NCBI GenBank assembly: GCA_036562755.1
Contig: DATCJN010000026.1
Span: 18,161-82,160 of the forward strand
Direction of reading: 5' to 3'
Length of the DNA: 64,000 bases
From: DUVY01 sp036562755
Lineage (GTDB): Bacteria; Bacillota; Clostridia; Christensenellales; DUVY01
Part shown: in pieces, positions 42,542 through 50,494 of the stretch
How the letters are laid out: each line of letters begins with the position of its first letter
How positions within the stretch are numbered: position 1 is the stretch's first letter
Position numbers and translations under genes: made by a program
Notes under the pieces: model-generated
What the model was told of the DNA's origin: nothing
Databases searched by the model: none
The model's input: only the letters and a program-made list of their open reading frames with translations

Positions 42542-44017
42542 CTATCTTTCTGTTAATTCTTTTATAACTTTAGGAATATTGTCTATTATGTCGCTCGCCA
42601 AAACGCTGTAAGAGCCTTTAAGGCTCTCGGCTTTTTGCGCCGCGAGTCCGCAAATGTAACAAGCGGCAAAGCAAGCGTCCAGCGGCGGCAAGACTTTTTG
42701 AAGCGCGCCCATGCAGCCCGCCAAACAATCGCCGCTTCCGCCCTTGGCTTGAGCGGGCGTGCCGGTGATATTAATCAATACTTTTTCTCCGTCCGTTATC
42801 ACAGTGGCGTTGCTCTTTAATACCGTGATTACGCCGTAATCTTGAGAGAACTTTTTGGCCAAAGCTATGGAGTCGCGCTTGACTTCGTCTATTGAGATAT
42901 TTATTAACCTAGCGAATTCTCCAATATGAGGGGTTAAGATAACGCGGCAGTTTGTATCTTTTAGGCTTTCTAAATTCAGGCTGTTAATTCCGTCGGCGTC
43001 GATTATAACCGTCAAAGAGTATTTTTTTAGGACATAATCTATAATCTTGCCAACCTCGTCGCTCTTTCCAAGCCCCATTCCTATAATCAAAACATCGGCT
43101 TTGTTAAGCAAGCCGTCTATCTCATCTTTGACAAATACTACTTTGCCGTCGGAATCGGACAAAAAATAGAGCATGCTTTCGGTCACCCTAGGCATATATG
43201 CGCATTTTACGGAATCGGGCACGGCTAGAGTAACCAATCCGGCTCCACTAGTTAAGGCGGCGTTTGCCGCGCTTAGCCCTAAATACGCCGCGCCGCACAT
43301 ATTGGCGCTTCCGGCAATAATCTTGATGTTCGCAAAGTCGCCCTTATGCGAACTTTTCTTGCGCTTGGGCAAGCAGATTTTTTCGGGAACTAACACATAA
43401 TCGCCTTCGGGGATAAAAGCGCCTATATCGTCTAAAATTATTTCGCCGCAATTATCAGGGCCTTGGTGTAAAAAATGGCCTAATTTATAGCCAACAAATG
43501 TTACCGTCAGATCCGCCCTAACGCAAATTCCCTCGACCAAACCGTTGTCCGAATTAAGCCCGCTAGGAATATCCGCGCTGATGACAAAGGCGCCGCTGTC
43601 GTTAATGGCCTGAATTATCTCTTTTAACCGGCCTGCGACTTCTTTTTTTAAACCTGTGCCCAAAATAGCGTCGATAATTATGTCGTATGTAGAAAAATTT
43701 ATTTCAAAGTCTTTATATATCTTAATCTTGGTATTTTGAAGCTTTTCAAAATAGTATTTGGCCGCTTGGCTTTTAACCTCGCCCGTCAAAAACACGTCTG
43801 CTTCTAAGGCGTCCGCCAAAATACCCGCGCAAGCCAGACCGTCCCCGCCGTTGTTGCCGCCGCCGCAAACAATCGCTATCTTTTTTTTATTTAACTTTAG
43901 CGCCGCTTGCGCCAGAGCCTTGCCTGCTCTGCCCATAAGGGTAACGGTATCGACTTTTAAGACTTCTTCGTTATACTTGTCAATATAATTCATCTGCTGG
44001 GACGAATATAAGAACAT
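42542..44017 (-). CDS. nnr: Bifunctional NAD(P)H-hydrate epimerase/dehydratase
   Basis: Repairs hydrated NADH and NADPH. The 491-residue fusion has an N-terminal YjeF_N epimerase domain (about 1-205, with CGGGNNGGDGLACAGIL and IPSGLNSDNG) and a C-terminal ADP/ATP-dependent dehydratase (about 220-491, with LTPHIGEFARL, KSNATVI and the GSGDCLAGC nucleotide motif near 425). It follows acpS by ten bases, a pairing common in bacteria. Its stop codon touches that of the convergent glycosyltransferase. Confidence 0.94.
   Translation of the reverse strand: MFLYSSQQMNYIDKYNEEVLKVDTVTLMGRAGKALAQAALKLNKKKIAIVCGGGNNGGDGLACAGILADALEADVFLTGEVKSQAAKYYFEKLQNTKIKIYKDFEINFSTYDIIIDAILGTGLKKEVAGRLKEIIQAINDSGAFVISADIPSGLNSDNGLVEGICVRADLTVTFVGYKLGHFLHQGPDNCGEIILDDIGAFIPEGDYVLVPEKICLPKRKKSSHKGDFANIKIIAGSANMCGAAYLGLSAANAALTSGAGLVTLAVPDSVKCAYMPRVTESMLYFLSDSDGKVVFVKDEIDGLLNKADVLIIGMGLGKSDEVGKIIDYVLKKYSLTVIIDADGINSLNLESLKDTNCRVILTPHIGEFARLINISIDEVKRDSIALAKKFSQDYGVITVLKSNATVITDGEKVLINITGTPAQAKGGSGDCLAGCMGALQKVLPPLDACFAACYICGLAAQKAESLKGSYSVLASDIIDNIPKVIKELTER
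42611..42636 (+). terminator. Possible plus-strand terminator inside nnr
   Basis: AGAGCC (42611-42616) and GGCTCT (42622-42627) form a hairpin followed by CGGCTTTTT. It lies about 70 bases past the glycosyltransferase stop and within the end of the opposing nnr gene. No better terminator for the plus operon is visible. Confidence 0.35.
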
Positions 44018-44027
44018 ATTAAAACCT

Positions 44028-44378
44028 CTATTTAATCAAGCACACCGCAACGGCGTAATTTTGGCTGTGCGAAATGCTTACTTCGACAGTCCTGTCTTTT
44101 AGCAATTCTTTAGCCTTGCCCAAAAATACAAGATACGGGCTTCCAGACGGGGCGTGCCTTATCTCCAAATCATGCAACCCTATGCCGTTAAAGCCCGTTT
44201 GCAAAGCTTTGACCGCGGCTTCTTTTGCGCAAAAAAAGCCCGCTAAAGTTTGGATTTTTCGGCCGTTTTTTTCGTAATATTCCCTCTCGTATTGGGTAAA
44301 GGCCTTTCGATAAAAAGATTTAGTGCGCTCAAGCGCGGTTTTTATTCTGTCTATTTCTATTATATCGATTCCTATCAT
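44028..44378 (-). CDS. acpS: Holo-acyl-carrier-protein synthase
   Basis: Transfers the phosphopantetheine arm from CoA to acyl carrier protein for fatty-acid synthesis. The 116-residue protein has the two family motifs: MIGIDIIEIDRIKTALE at the N-terminus (metal-binding Asp) and FFCAKEAAVKAL (about 48-59, with the conserved Glu and Lys), then HSQNYAVAVCL at the end. Its ATG overlaps the stop of the P1 peptidase gene (ATGA). Confidence 0.95.
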   Translation of the reverse strand: MIGIDIIEIDRIKTALERTKSFYRKAFTQYEREYYEKNGRKIQTLAGFFCAKEAAVKALQTGFNGIGLHDLEIRHAPSGSPYLVFLGKAKELLKDRTVEVSISHSQNYAVAVCLIK

Positions 44379-45271
44379 TTTATCTGAGGTTTTACTGCGT
44401 TTAAAACGGCAAGTCTTACCGCTTCAGTCGCGCCGACTAAAATGCTATTAAATTCCGCCTTTTTATCTCCTACGCTTGCCGCAAACATGGTGTCGCCGTC
44501 CAGCATGGTGTGCACGGGTCTGATGGACAGCGCCAGCCCGTCATGAGCGACGGCCGCCATTTTGTTAACCTGTTCTTTGTCCAAAGCGGCATCGGTAAAG
44601 ACTACGCCGATAGTGGTGTTGGTTCCGCTTTGGCTTTGAAACATACTTAGGTCGTTATTTAATATATAACTGGTCGTGTCCAAAAACTCGCCAAGGCTTA
44701 GCTTTGCGCCCGCCAAGATTCTGCCGTTATGGCAGTCGAATATATCGCCAAAAGCGTTGACCGCCACTAAAGCGCAAACCTCGGCTTGTCCTATCTTGAC
44801 GCTGGCGTATCCGACGCCGCCCCAGCTTGAATTAAACAAGCCCAAGATTTTTCCCACTGTCGCGCCCTTGCCCGCGCCTACGCGGCCGCATTGACAATTG
44901 TCTTCTTTTGCGTTTTTGCACGCAGTGTATCCCATCTCGCTGTCGGGATAGTGCAGTTTCCCGTCGTTTAAATCGTATAAAATAGCGGCGCTGACTATGG
45001 GAACGATATGCTTGCCCGTATTAAAGCCCCAGCCTTTTTCGTGCAAAAATCTCATAACGCCGCCCGCGGCGTCCAAGCCGAAAGCGCTGCCGCCGGCAAG
45101 CATTACGGCGTTTATCTTTTTAACCGTATTGCCGCACCTTAACAGATCTGTCTCGCGAGTGCCGGGCGCGCTGCCGCGCACGTCCACGCCCGCTACCGCG
45201 CCTTGCGGAAAGATTACCACGGAAACTCCTGTATAATCGTTGTTGCAATGGCCAATCAAAACATTTTCCAT
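44375..45271 (-). CDS. P1-family (DmpA-type) peptidase
   Basis: A 298-residue Ntn-type, self-cleaving aminopeptidase homologue. The family blocks are seen: APGTRETDLL (about 35), MLAGGSAFGLDAAGGVM (about 57-73), GRVGAGKGATVGK (about 128) and the processing site GTNTTIGVVFTDA (about 213-225), where a Thr would become the new N-terminal nucleophile. DmpA itself releases N-terminal amino acids from peptides and amides; the physiological substrate here is unknown. An AAAGGCGG site precedes the ATG. It sits between birA and acpS in a five-gene operon. Confidence 0.9.
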   Translation of the reverse strand: MENVLIGHCNNDYTGVSVVIFPQGAVAGVDVRGSAPGTRETDLLRCGNTVKKINAVMLAGGSAFGLDAAGGVMRFLHEKGWGFNTGKHIVPIVSAAILYDLNDGKLHYPDSEMGYTACKNAKEDNCQCGRVGAGKGATVGKILGLFNSSWGGVGYASVKIGQAEVCALVAVNAFGDIFDCHNGRILAGAKLSLGEFLDTTSYILNNDLSMFQSQSGTNTTIGVVFTDAALDKEQVNKMAAVAHDGLALSIRPVHTMLDGDTMFAASVGDKKAEFNSILVGATEAVRLAVLNAVKPQIK

Positions 45272-45284
45272 AAACCAACCGCCT

Positions 45285-46193
45285 TTAATTGAAATTGAAA
45301 CTGACTTCGCCGCCTACGGCAATTTCGTCCTTGCCTTGACGGTTTATTATAAGCAATCCGTCCTCCGTCAAGCCGACCGCCCTTGCCTCAAAGACGGCAT
45401 GGTCGTCTATTATGTTTATCTTTTTACCTATCATAGCACATTTTTTTGTATAATGCATTACAATATCCTGCGATAAGTAATAATCAAAATATCGAACTAC
45501 ATTTTTTATAATTTGCGCTCTGTCCAGCCTTTGTTCTTTTAGTTTAGCCAAAGAAGTAGCTTTTTCGGACAGTTCGGAAGGCAGTTCGTTGTTTACATTA
45601 ATGCCTATCCCTGCAATTGCCCATTGTAGAGTATCCACGTCCGCCAAAGTTTCGGTTAAAATTCCGCAAACCTTCTTGCCGTGGATATAAATATCGTTGG
45701 GGTATTTCAAATATGGCTCAAAGCCTAAATCTCTTAACGCGTCAAACACCGCAAGCCCCGCCGCGAGATTGATAAGCATACACTGTCTGGGGCTAAACGA
45801 GGGCTTGATAATATAAGACATATATATCCCGCCAAAATCAGAAACAAAACCTCTTTGCCGTCTGCCGCGCCCTTTGCTCTGAGCGGCCGCGACAACCAAT
45901 TCAACGCTATCGGCCAGCTTTCGCGCTTCCAAATTGGTTGATTCGCAGTTTTCAAAAAACTTCGTCTTTTTTTGGGTTATTGATGAAATTATATCCCCGT
46001 CAAGACAGTCGTTTAGGCTTATAAGCTTATGGCCGTTTTTGGATACGCTTACTATTTCCAGCCCTTTTTCTTTTAAGTCCGAAATAGCTTTAGAGACAGC
46101 AGCGCGGCTTACGCCTACCAAAGAGCCAATATGCTCGCCCGAGACAAATTCGCCCATATTTTCATATAAAATCTTAAAAACCTTGTTCGTCAT
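45285..46193 (-). CDS. birA: BirA, biotin-protein ligase and repressor
   Basis: Attaches biotin to carrier proteins such as acetyl-CoA carboxylase and, through its N-terminal helix-turn-helix, represses biotin genes. The ATG at 46193 gives 302 residues, with GGCGG upstream; a TTG 12 bases earlier is possible. Motifs are IGSLVGVSRAAVSKAISDL (DNA-binding, about 20-38), the biotin loop SKGRGRRQRGFVS (about 110-122), YLKYPNDIYIHGKKVCGIL (about 165-183) and AIAGIGINVN (about 195). The domain-containing long form implies a regulatory role. It overlaps recX by about 20 bases. Confidence 0.94.
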   Translation of the reverse strand: MTNKVFKILYENMGEFVSGEHIGSLVGVSRAAVSKAISDLKEKGLEIVSVSKNGHKLISLNDCLDGDIISSITQKKTKFFENCESTNLEARKLADSVELVVAAAQSKGRGRRQRGFVSDFGGIYMSYIIKPSFSPRQCMLINLAAGLAVFDALRDLGFEPYLKYPNDIYIHGKKVCGILTETLADVDTLQWAIAGIGINVNNELPSELSEKATSLAKLKEQRLDRAQIIKNVVRYFDYYLSQDIVMHYTKKCAMIGKKINIIDDHAVFEARAVGLTEDGLLIINRQGKDEIAVGGEVSFNFN

Positions 46194-46809
46194 CTTGTCC
46201 GCCAAACAGTTCGTTGATAATGCCTATATAATCGTCCCATTCAAAGCCGTGCGCGTATAAATAATTGGCAAGATTTTTTTTGAGTTTTATATCCAGCGTC
46301 TTGCCCTTGATATATTTTTGAGCTAATCTTCTGATTGTCTGTTGTTCTTCTTCTTTGGATACGGTCTTTAGGGCTTCGTCTAGTATATAATCGCCGATGC
46401 CCCTTTGTCTTAACTCGGCGTAAATCTTTTTTTTGCCGCTTGAGGCCTTTTTGTCATTAATATAAGCCTGCGCGTATTCTTTGTCGTTTATGTAGTTATA
46501 ACTTTTGAGCTTATCTATTACGACATCCACAACATCGTCTGAATAACCTTTTTCCAATAAATATTTTTTTAATTCGTATTTTGTCTTTAGCGTCTTGGAC
46601 AACAGCTTTATGGATTTTGCAAAAGCGCTTTCTATATCGCTCTCTCTGGACAGCTCCCGCAGCCGCTCCAAAGATATTTCGGTTCCCACCTTGAGACGGT
46701 TTTCTATCGCGACAATTGCCTCCATGCCGCAAGCAAACTCGCCGTCCAGGTATATATTGACGCGCGATTTGTTTCTTTTTTGAACTGAAATATCGGTAAT
46801 GATAGACAT
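46174..46809 (-). CDS. recX: RecX, regulator of RecA
   Basis: Small helical protein that limits RecA filament growth. The 211 residues contain three RecX repeats (about 70-110, 115-155 and 160-200), with SKTLKTKYELKKYLLEKGY, DKLKSYNYINDKEYAQAYI and KIYAELRQRGIG as recognisable elements. The first 60 residues form the family's N-terminal region (VNIYLDGEFACGM). It is first in the recX-birA-P1-acpS-nnr operon. There is no clear ribosome binding site, which may keep its translation low. Confidence 0.9.
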   Translation of the reverse strand: MSIITDISVQKRNKSRVNIYLDGEFACGMEAIVAIENRLKVGTEISLERLRELSRESDIESAFAKSIKLLSKTLKTKYELKKYLLEKGYSDDVVDVVIDKLKSYNYINDKEYAQAYINDKKASSGKKKIYAELRQRGIGDYILDEALKTVSKEEEQQTIRRLAQKYIKGKTLDIKLKKNLANYLYAHGFEWDDYIGIINELFGGQDDEQGF

Positions 46810-46822
46810 AATTATTATCTAA

Positions 46823-46851
46823 ATAATACCACATAAAAATCTCTTGGGCAA
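46823..46851 (-). promoter_or_regulatory. Promoter of the recX-birA operon
   Basis: On the minus strand TTGCCC (46851-46846) and TATTAT (46828-46823) are 17 bases apart, with TG one base before the -10. The start point lies about seven bases before the ATG, so the leader is very short. Confidence 0.55.
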
Positions 46852-46888
46852 ACCTAAAATTTTAACGCAAGAATTGGCCATATCGTAA

Positions 46889-46917
46889 GAATATTTTTTT
46901 CTAAAATACTTATACTA
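46889..46917 (+). promoter_or_regulatory. Candidate sporulation promoter of the coat-protein genes
   Basis: GAATA (46889-46893) and TATACTA (46911-46917) are 17 bases apart, close to the sigma-G pattern (TGnATA, then CATnnTA); the sigma-E pattern (ATATT and CATACAnT) fits nearly as well. It lies just upstream of two CotF-like genes. Confidence 0.5.
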
Positions 46918-46945
46918 AAAACCGTAAATATAAGGAGGTATAAAT

Positions 46946-47143
46946 ATGGGTAAAAAACTTACATCCAAGGACTTGGAAGTTTTAAGCGAAATGATGCTGC
47001 TTGAGGATCTAGCCTATAAAAAGGCTACCGAATATAAGAGCAAGTTTAAAGACCAAGCTTTAAAAGACCAATGCGATGTTTTGGCCGAAAACCACAAGAA
47101 CAGATTCACTCGCCTAAACGACTATTTGTCCAGCCATAACTAA
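46946..47143 (+). CDS. Small CotF-like spore coat protein
   Basis: A 65-residue helical, charged protein, preceded by a perfect AAGGAGG site. It resembles the short proteins found beside CotF-type coat proteins in Clostridia (LSEMMLLEDLAYKKATEYKS). It lacks cysteines other than one, has no signal peptide, and lies 15 bases before the second gene of the pair. The assignment rests on weak similarity, the neighbour and the sporulation-type promoter. Confidence 0.6.
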   Translation: MGKKLTSKDLEVLSEMMLLEDLAYKKATEYKSKFKDQALKDQCDVLAENHKNRFTRLNDYLSSHN

Positions 47144-47158
47144 ATAGGAGGAAAGACT

Positions 47159-47428
47159 ATGAGTACTTTTAAAGAAAAAGATATGCTCCAAGATTTATTG
47201 GTGTTAGAAAAGGATATCGTAAAAGCTTACGGAAGCTATTTGGTAGAAGCTTCGTGCCCTAAACTAAGAGATGTTGTATCCCAAAATCTTGAGGATACCG
47301 CAAACGACCAATTCGGAGTGTTTAACCAAATGCTGTCGCGCGGATACTATCCCGTAAAGGACGCCCCCGAACAAGAAGTAACCCAAGCTAAAGACAAATT
47401 CGGCGATATGCTTGGCATGATGAATTAA
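47159..47428 (+). CDS. CotF-family spore coat protein
   Basis: An 89-residue helical protein of the CotF type: KDMLQDLLVLEKDIVKAYGS, then LRDVVSQNLEDTANDQFGVF and the family-type MLSRGYYPVKDAPEQEVTQA. CotF proteins are components of the spore coat with a ferritin-like helical fold. A GGAGG site precedes the ATG, and a terminator follows the stop. Together with the shorter upstream gene it forms a two-gene operon probably expressed during sporulation. Confidence 0.8.
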   Translation: MSTFKEKDMLQDLLVLEKDIVKAYGSYLVEASCPKLRDVVSQNLEDTANDQFGVFNQMLSRGYYPVKDAPEQEVTQAKDKFGDMLGMMN

Positions 47429-47453
47429 AATATATAAAAATTAAATATCTCTT

Positions 47454-47484
47454 AAAAAAAGAACGATTTTTCGTTCTTTTTTTT
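47454..47484 (+). terminator. Rho-independent terminator of the coat-protein operon
   Basis: GAACGA (47461-47466) and TCGTTC (47471-47476) pair around TTTT, extended by seven A on the left and eight T on the right. Confidence 0.85.
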
Positions 47485-47554
47485 ATTGCCTTCGCAATAT
47501 AGATAATATTAGACCGCTTTTTAAACGAAAAATTTCAATAACAGGTAAAAACCT

Positions 47555-48106
47555 TTGGACGCCAATTATTATTTTTTAAGCGTTAAAGACCCTGATTTTA
47601 GTGTATTCTTCAAGACCTTGACCAAAACCCAGCAGCGCGAGTTTGTTTGGTGGTTTGTTTACGAGCCGGGCAAACCCAAAAATAGTCTTTATATAAACAG
47701 ACAGGACAATCGCGCGTTTTTTATAGAGTTTGTCAGACTATGCGAATTGTATAAACATAAGCTAAGCGTCGGGCTTATGTTTAAAATGCTGGAGTTTGCC
47801 AAATTTAATTATTTTGACGATTACGCTTATGTTGAAGACAAACAAATAAAGCTCTTTTATTCCCTAAGAAATAATCCTATAGCGCGCAGGATATGCAAAG
47901 ATTTGTGTTACGAAAAAATACAAAAAGCCCAGAAAAAATCGGGCGTGTTTTTAAAGGTTTTGATAGCGCTGGAATCCGAAGATAATATTCAAGAGGCGAT
48001 TAGTTTATGCCATAGGGCTTTGCAATTAGATTTGGACGCCTCTACTAAAGATAGCTTTTTAAAACTTCTTCAAAGATTAGAAACCAAAGCCCCTAAACAA
48101 TCTTAG
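47555..48106 (+). CDS. Protein of unknown function, helical
   Basis: A 183-residue protein that starts with TTG (the only start in the frame) with AGG nine bases upstream. It is rich in aromatic and basic residues at the front (FVWWFVYEPGKPKNS) and helical later, with a C-terminal stretch (NIQEAISLCHRALQLDLD) that looks like a single TPR-type helix pair. There is no signal peptide. No family is recognised. Its last codons lie inside a terminator shared with the opposing transporter gene. Confidence 0.6.
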   Translation: MDANYYFLSVKDPDFSVFFKTLTKTQQREFVWWFVYEPGKPKNSLYINRQDNRAFFIEFVRLCELYKHKLSVGLMFKMLEFAKFNYFDDYAYVEDKQIKLFYSLRNNPIARRICKDLCYEKIQKAQKKSGVFLKVLIALESEDNIQEAISLCHRALQLDLDASTKDSFLKLLQRLETKAPKQS

Positions 48107-48113
48107 GGGCTTT
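48086..48113. terminator. Bidirectional terminator overlapping two gene ends
   Basis: AAAGCCCCTAA (48086-48096) and TTAGGGGCTTT (48103-48113) form an 11-base-pair stem with a six-base loop. The plus gene (stop at 48104-48106) and the minus gene (stop at 48093-48095) both end inside it, overlapping by 14 bases. Confidence 0.8.
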
Positions 48114-48755
48114 TGCTTCGCTAAATCCAAGATATTTTGCCAAGTATCTATTCAAAACATAATAAAGCGCGACCGTTATTGCCAAGTTTGCGGTTATTAC
48201 TATCGGCTGGAATATTATTCTGGGAAGAGGGCTGCCATACATTAATTGCGCCACATAGTTTTGAAACGGAGTTAATGTAGGGTTGTTAAACAAAACGGCA
48301 AGGCCTATTGTGTTTACTCCCAAAGTCGTTACAAACATGGAAATATAAGCGCCTATAATCAATCTAATTTCCGGCTTAAGTTTAGGGAACAATCTAAACA
48401 CCACGCCTACCACAAAGCCGATTAAGCCGTTTCCTAAGGTCACTATTGGATTAGGCGTTCCGCCCTTTATAAAAAAGCCGATCAAATCGCCCATAGTTCC
48501 CACGGTAAAACCTACAAACGGGCCGAAAAAGGCGCCCGACAAAAAGCAGGGTATATAAAACAGGCTTACTTTGCCCGAAGGCAAGTCTATTCCAAACATC
48601 TTTAGCACGATAGCCAAAGCTATAAGGATCGCCAAATACGTTACCCTTCTGGTAGAATCTAATCGAAAAATTCGCGCTATTGTCTTTTCGGGCTTTTGCT
48701 CTTGGTTGTTTTCGCTAGGATTAATCTGAATATCTTTTAGTTCGTCCAAGGGCAT
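48093..48755 (-). CDS. ECF transporter S component (folate/vitamin type)
   Basis: Substrate-binding membrane component of an energy-coupling-factor vitamin transporter. The 220-residue protein has a 35-residue cytosolic N-terminus and about six helices, with SGKVSLFYIPCFLSGAFFGP (about 77) and the GTMGDLIGFFI motif (about 103-113) typical of FolT-like S components, and PRIIFQPIVI near the end. Substrate is probably folate or a related vitamin, but this is a family inference. No ATPase genes lie nearby, which is normal for group-II ECF systems sharing one EcfAAT module. No riboswitch fits in its leader of about 30 bases. Confidence 0.8.
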   Translation of the reverse strand: MPLDELKDIQINPSENNQEQKPEKTIARIFRLDSTRRVTYLAILIALAIVLKMFGIDLPSGKVSLFYIPCFLSGAFFGPFVGFTVGTMGDLIGFFIKGGTPNPIVTLGNGLIGFVVGVVFRLFPKLKPEIRLIIGAYISMFVTTLGVNTIGLAVLFNNPTLTPFQNYVAQLMYGSPLPRIIFQPIVITANLAITVALYYVLNRYLAKYLGFSEAKAPKIV

Positions 48756-48791
48756 TCTCTCCTTTTTATAAATTGTTTTGTATTTTCATAC

Positions 48792-48820
48792 ATTATAAGC
48801 TAATTTGTTTTTTTTATCAA
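48792..48820 (-). promoter_or_regulatory. Promoter of the ECF S-component gene
   Basis: On the minus strand TTGATA (48820-48815) and a perfect TATAAT (48797-48792) are 17 bases apart. The start point is near 48785. Confidence 0.7.
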
Positions 48821-48848
48821 CGCATACGCATAGCTAACTCAGCTCAAA

Positions 48849-48879
48849 AGAATAAAATTCCAAAATTTTCCGCATATTA
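48849..48879 (+). promoter_or_regulatory. Candidate sigma-G promoter of the DUF421 gene
   Basis: AGAATA (48849-48854) and CATATTA (48873-48879) are 18 bases apart, matching the forespore sigma-G pattern closely. The ATG follows only five bases after the -10, so the transcript would begin at or near the start codon. No ribosome binding site is seen. Confidence 0.55.
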
Positions 48880-48884
48880 GAACT

Positions 48885-49595
48885 ATGTTTACCATAATCG
48901 TTCGTGTAGTAATTATTTTGTTTTTGGTCTTATTTGTAGTAAGAATGATGGGCAAACGCCAAATCGCCGAAATGCAGCCCATAGAATTGGTAATTACCTA
49001 CATAATCGCGGAGGTGGCATGCGTGCCAATGTCCGACCCTTCCATACCGCTGCATTACGGAATGGTGCCGATTTTGACATTGTTTTTATTGCATTACCTA
49101 ATTAACTTTCTATCCCGAAAATCCCTAAAGTTCAGGGCGCTGATCGACGGGCACAGCGTTATGGTAATAACCCCTAACGGTATTAATTATAAAGCGCTAA
49201 AACAACTCAATATGAATCTAAATGACTTAATAGAAGCAACCAGAAGCCAGGGCTATTTTGACCTATCCGAGATCCATTACGCCATGTTTGAAACTAACGG
49301 TCAATTATGCATAATTCCTAAGGCAGAATACGCGCCTTTGAAGCCGTCTGATATAAAACTAAAGCCCAAGCAGCAGACTCCGCCCGTTTCGTTGATAATA
49401 GACGGCAAGCCCATAAATTTGAATTATTTTAAAATCACCAAAGAGCAGCTCGCCAAAATCATTAAAGACAAAACGGATAAAAAAATAAAAGAAATCGCTT
49501 TCGCTTACGCCGACGGAGAAGGATACACTTATATTCAGCCCAAACAAGGCAAATATATCACCGCTAAAATAAAAGAATTCAAGACCTCCGCCTAA
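48885..49595 (+). CDS. DUF421 (YetF-family) membrane protein
   Basis: A 236-residue protein with three N-terminal membrane helices and two small alpha/beta soluble domains, the YetF plan. The signature VRMMGKRQIAEMQPIELVI (about 21-39) and the later GYFDLSEIHYAMFETNGQL (about 121) are clear. YetF-type proteins of Bacillus are found in the inner membrane of spores and affect nutrient germination. It is followed 13 bases later by a DUF4363 gene, a recurring pair in Clostridia. The start fits the family, but it lacks a ribosome binding site; see the overlapping promoter. Confidence 0.9.
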   Translation: MFTIIVRVVIILFLVLFVVRMMGKRQIAEMQPIELVITYIIAEVACVPMSDPSIPLHYGMVPILTLFLLHYLINFLSRKSLKFRALIDGHSVMVITPNGINYKALKQLNMNLNDLIEATRSQGYFDLSEIHYAMFETNGQLCIIPKAEYAPLKPSDIKLKPKQQTPPVSLIIDGKPINLNYFKITKEQLAKIIKDKTDKKIKEIAFAYADGEGYTYIQPKQGKYITAKIKEFKTSA

Positions 49596-49608
49596 ACAGG
49601 AGTATAAA

Positions 49609-50001
49609 ATGAAAAGGGCTATCGCGGCAATAATCGTATTGGCGATTTTAATAGCGGTTTCGGTTTTAGAAATCGTATATGTCGATAACAGACTAAACAG
49701 CTTAAAAGATAAAACTCTTGTCTTGTATCAAAATATGGAACAAGACAAATTGAATATTGACACGACAAAAAACATTGAGACAATTTTGGACATAGAAAGA
49801 GAATGGGAAAAGGATAAAAAAATCTTTAATTTCCTGTTTTCCCATAACCAGATAAATGAACTGACTTATAAGATTGTTTCGTTAAAGACCTATATAAACC
49901 AAAACGATTACAACATGGCAAACACTGCCGCCGCCACGATTCTAAAAAACTGCGATATGCTGCTAAGCTATTTCTATCCCAAGCTAGAAAATATCTTATG
50001 A
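49609..50001 (+). CDS. DUF4363 family protein
   Basis: A 130-residue protein with an N-terminal membrane anchor (about 4-24) and an external helical domain (IETILDIEREWEKDKKIFNF, about 60), as in DUF4363. The family is found mostly in spore-forming Clostridia next to DUF421 genes; the role is unknown. An AGGAG site lies six bases before the ATG. Its end overlaps the convergent msrA gene by six bases. It probably acts with the DUF421 protein in the spore membrane. Confidence 0.85.
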   Translation: MKRAIAAIIVLAILIAVSVLEIVYVDNRLNSLKDKTLVLYQNMEQDKLNIDTTKNIETILDIEREWEKDKKIFNFLFSHNQINELTYKIVSLKTYINQNDYNMANTAAATILKNCDMLLSYFYPKLENIL

Positions 50002-50490
50002 CCTAACCTTATCCAGCAAACTCATATCCACGTGGCAGTATCCGCCGGGATTTTTCTTTAGATATTTTTGATGATATTCTTCGGCCAGGCAAAAGTTATT
50101 AATCTTTTTGACTTCGGTTACAATGGGCTTGGAATATTTTGATTGCTCGGCCTGGATTCTCTTTTTTATTATATCCAAGTCGCTCTCGGACGCATAATAA
50201 ATCGCCGTTCTGTATTGCCTGCCTATGTCGTTGCCCTGTCGATTGACGCTCGTTGGGTCGATAATCATAAAAAAGCAGTCGAGCAATTTTTCAAGGCTTA
50301 CTTTATCAGCGTCGTATTTTATATACACCGTTTCGGCGTGGTCGGTATTTTTTATGTCTTTATAGGTAGTTTGAGGGCAAATGCCGTCGGCATATCCGAC
50401 TTCGGTTTGTAACACTCCGTCTATTTGGCTAAAAAATTCTTCCACGCCCCAAAAGCATCCGCCTGCTAAGTAAATTTCTTTTTCTTTCAT
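49996..50490 (-). CDS. msrA: Peptide methionine sulfoxide reductase A
   Basis: Reduces the S form of methionine sulfoxide. The 164-residue protein has the active-site Cys in AGGCFWGVEEFF (about 9-20), VLQTEVGYADG, and the later ATG-type region DPTSVNRQGNDIGRQYRTAIYY (seen as RQGNDIGRQYRTAIYY). The end region EYHQKYLKKNPGGYC carries a likely resolving Cys. It starts four bases after uvrA ends and may share its transcript. Confidence 0.95.
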   Translation of the reverse strand: MKEKEIYLAGGCFWGVEEFFSQIDGVLQTEVGYADGICPQTTYKDIKNTDHAETVYIKYDADKVSLEKLLDCFFMIIDPTSVNRQGNDIGRQYRTAIYYASESDLDIIKKRIQAEQSKYSKPIVTEVKKINNFCLAEEYHQKYLKKNPGGYCHVDMSLLDKVRS

Positions 50491-50494
50491 ACTC

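Noticed and set aside
48756..48791. Vitamin riboswitch in front of the ECF S component
   Set aside because: The predicted transcript leader is about 30 bases, too short for THF, FMN or TPP riboswitches.
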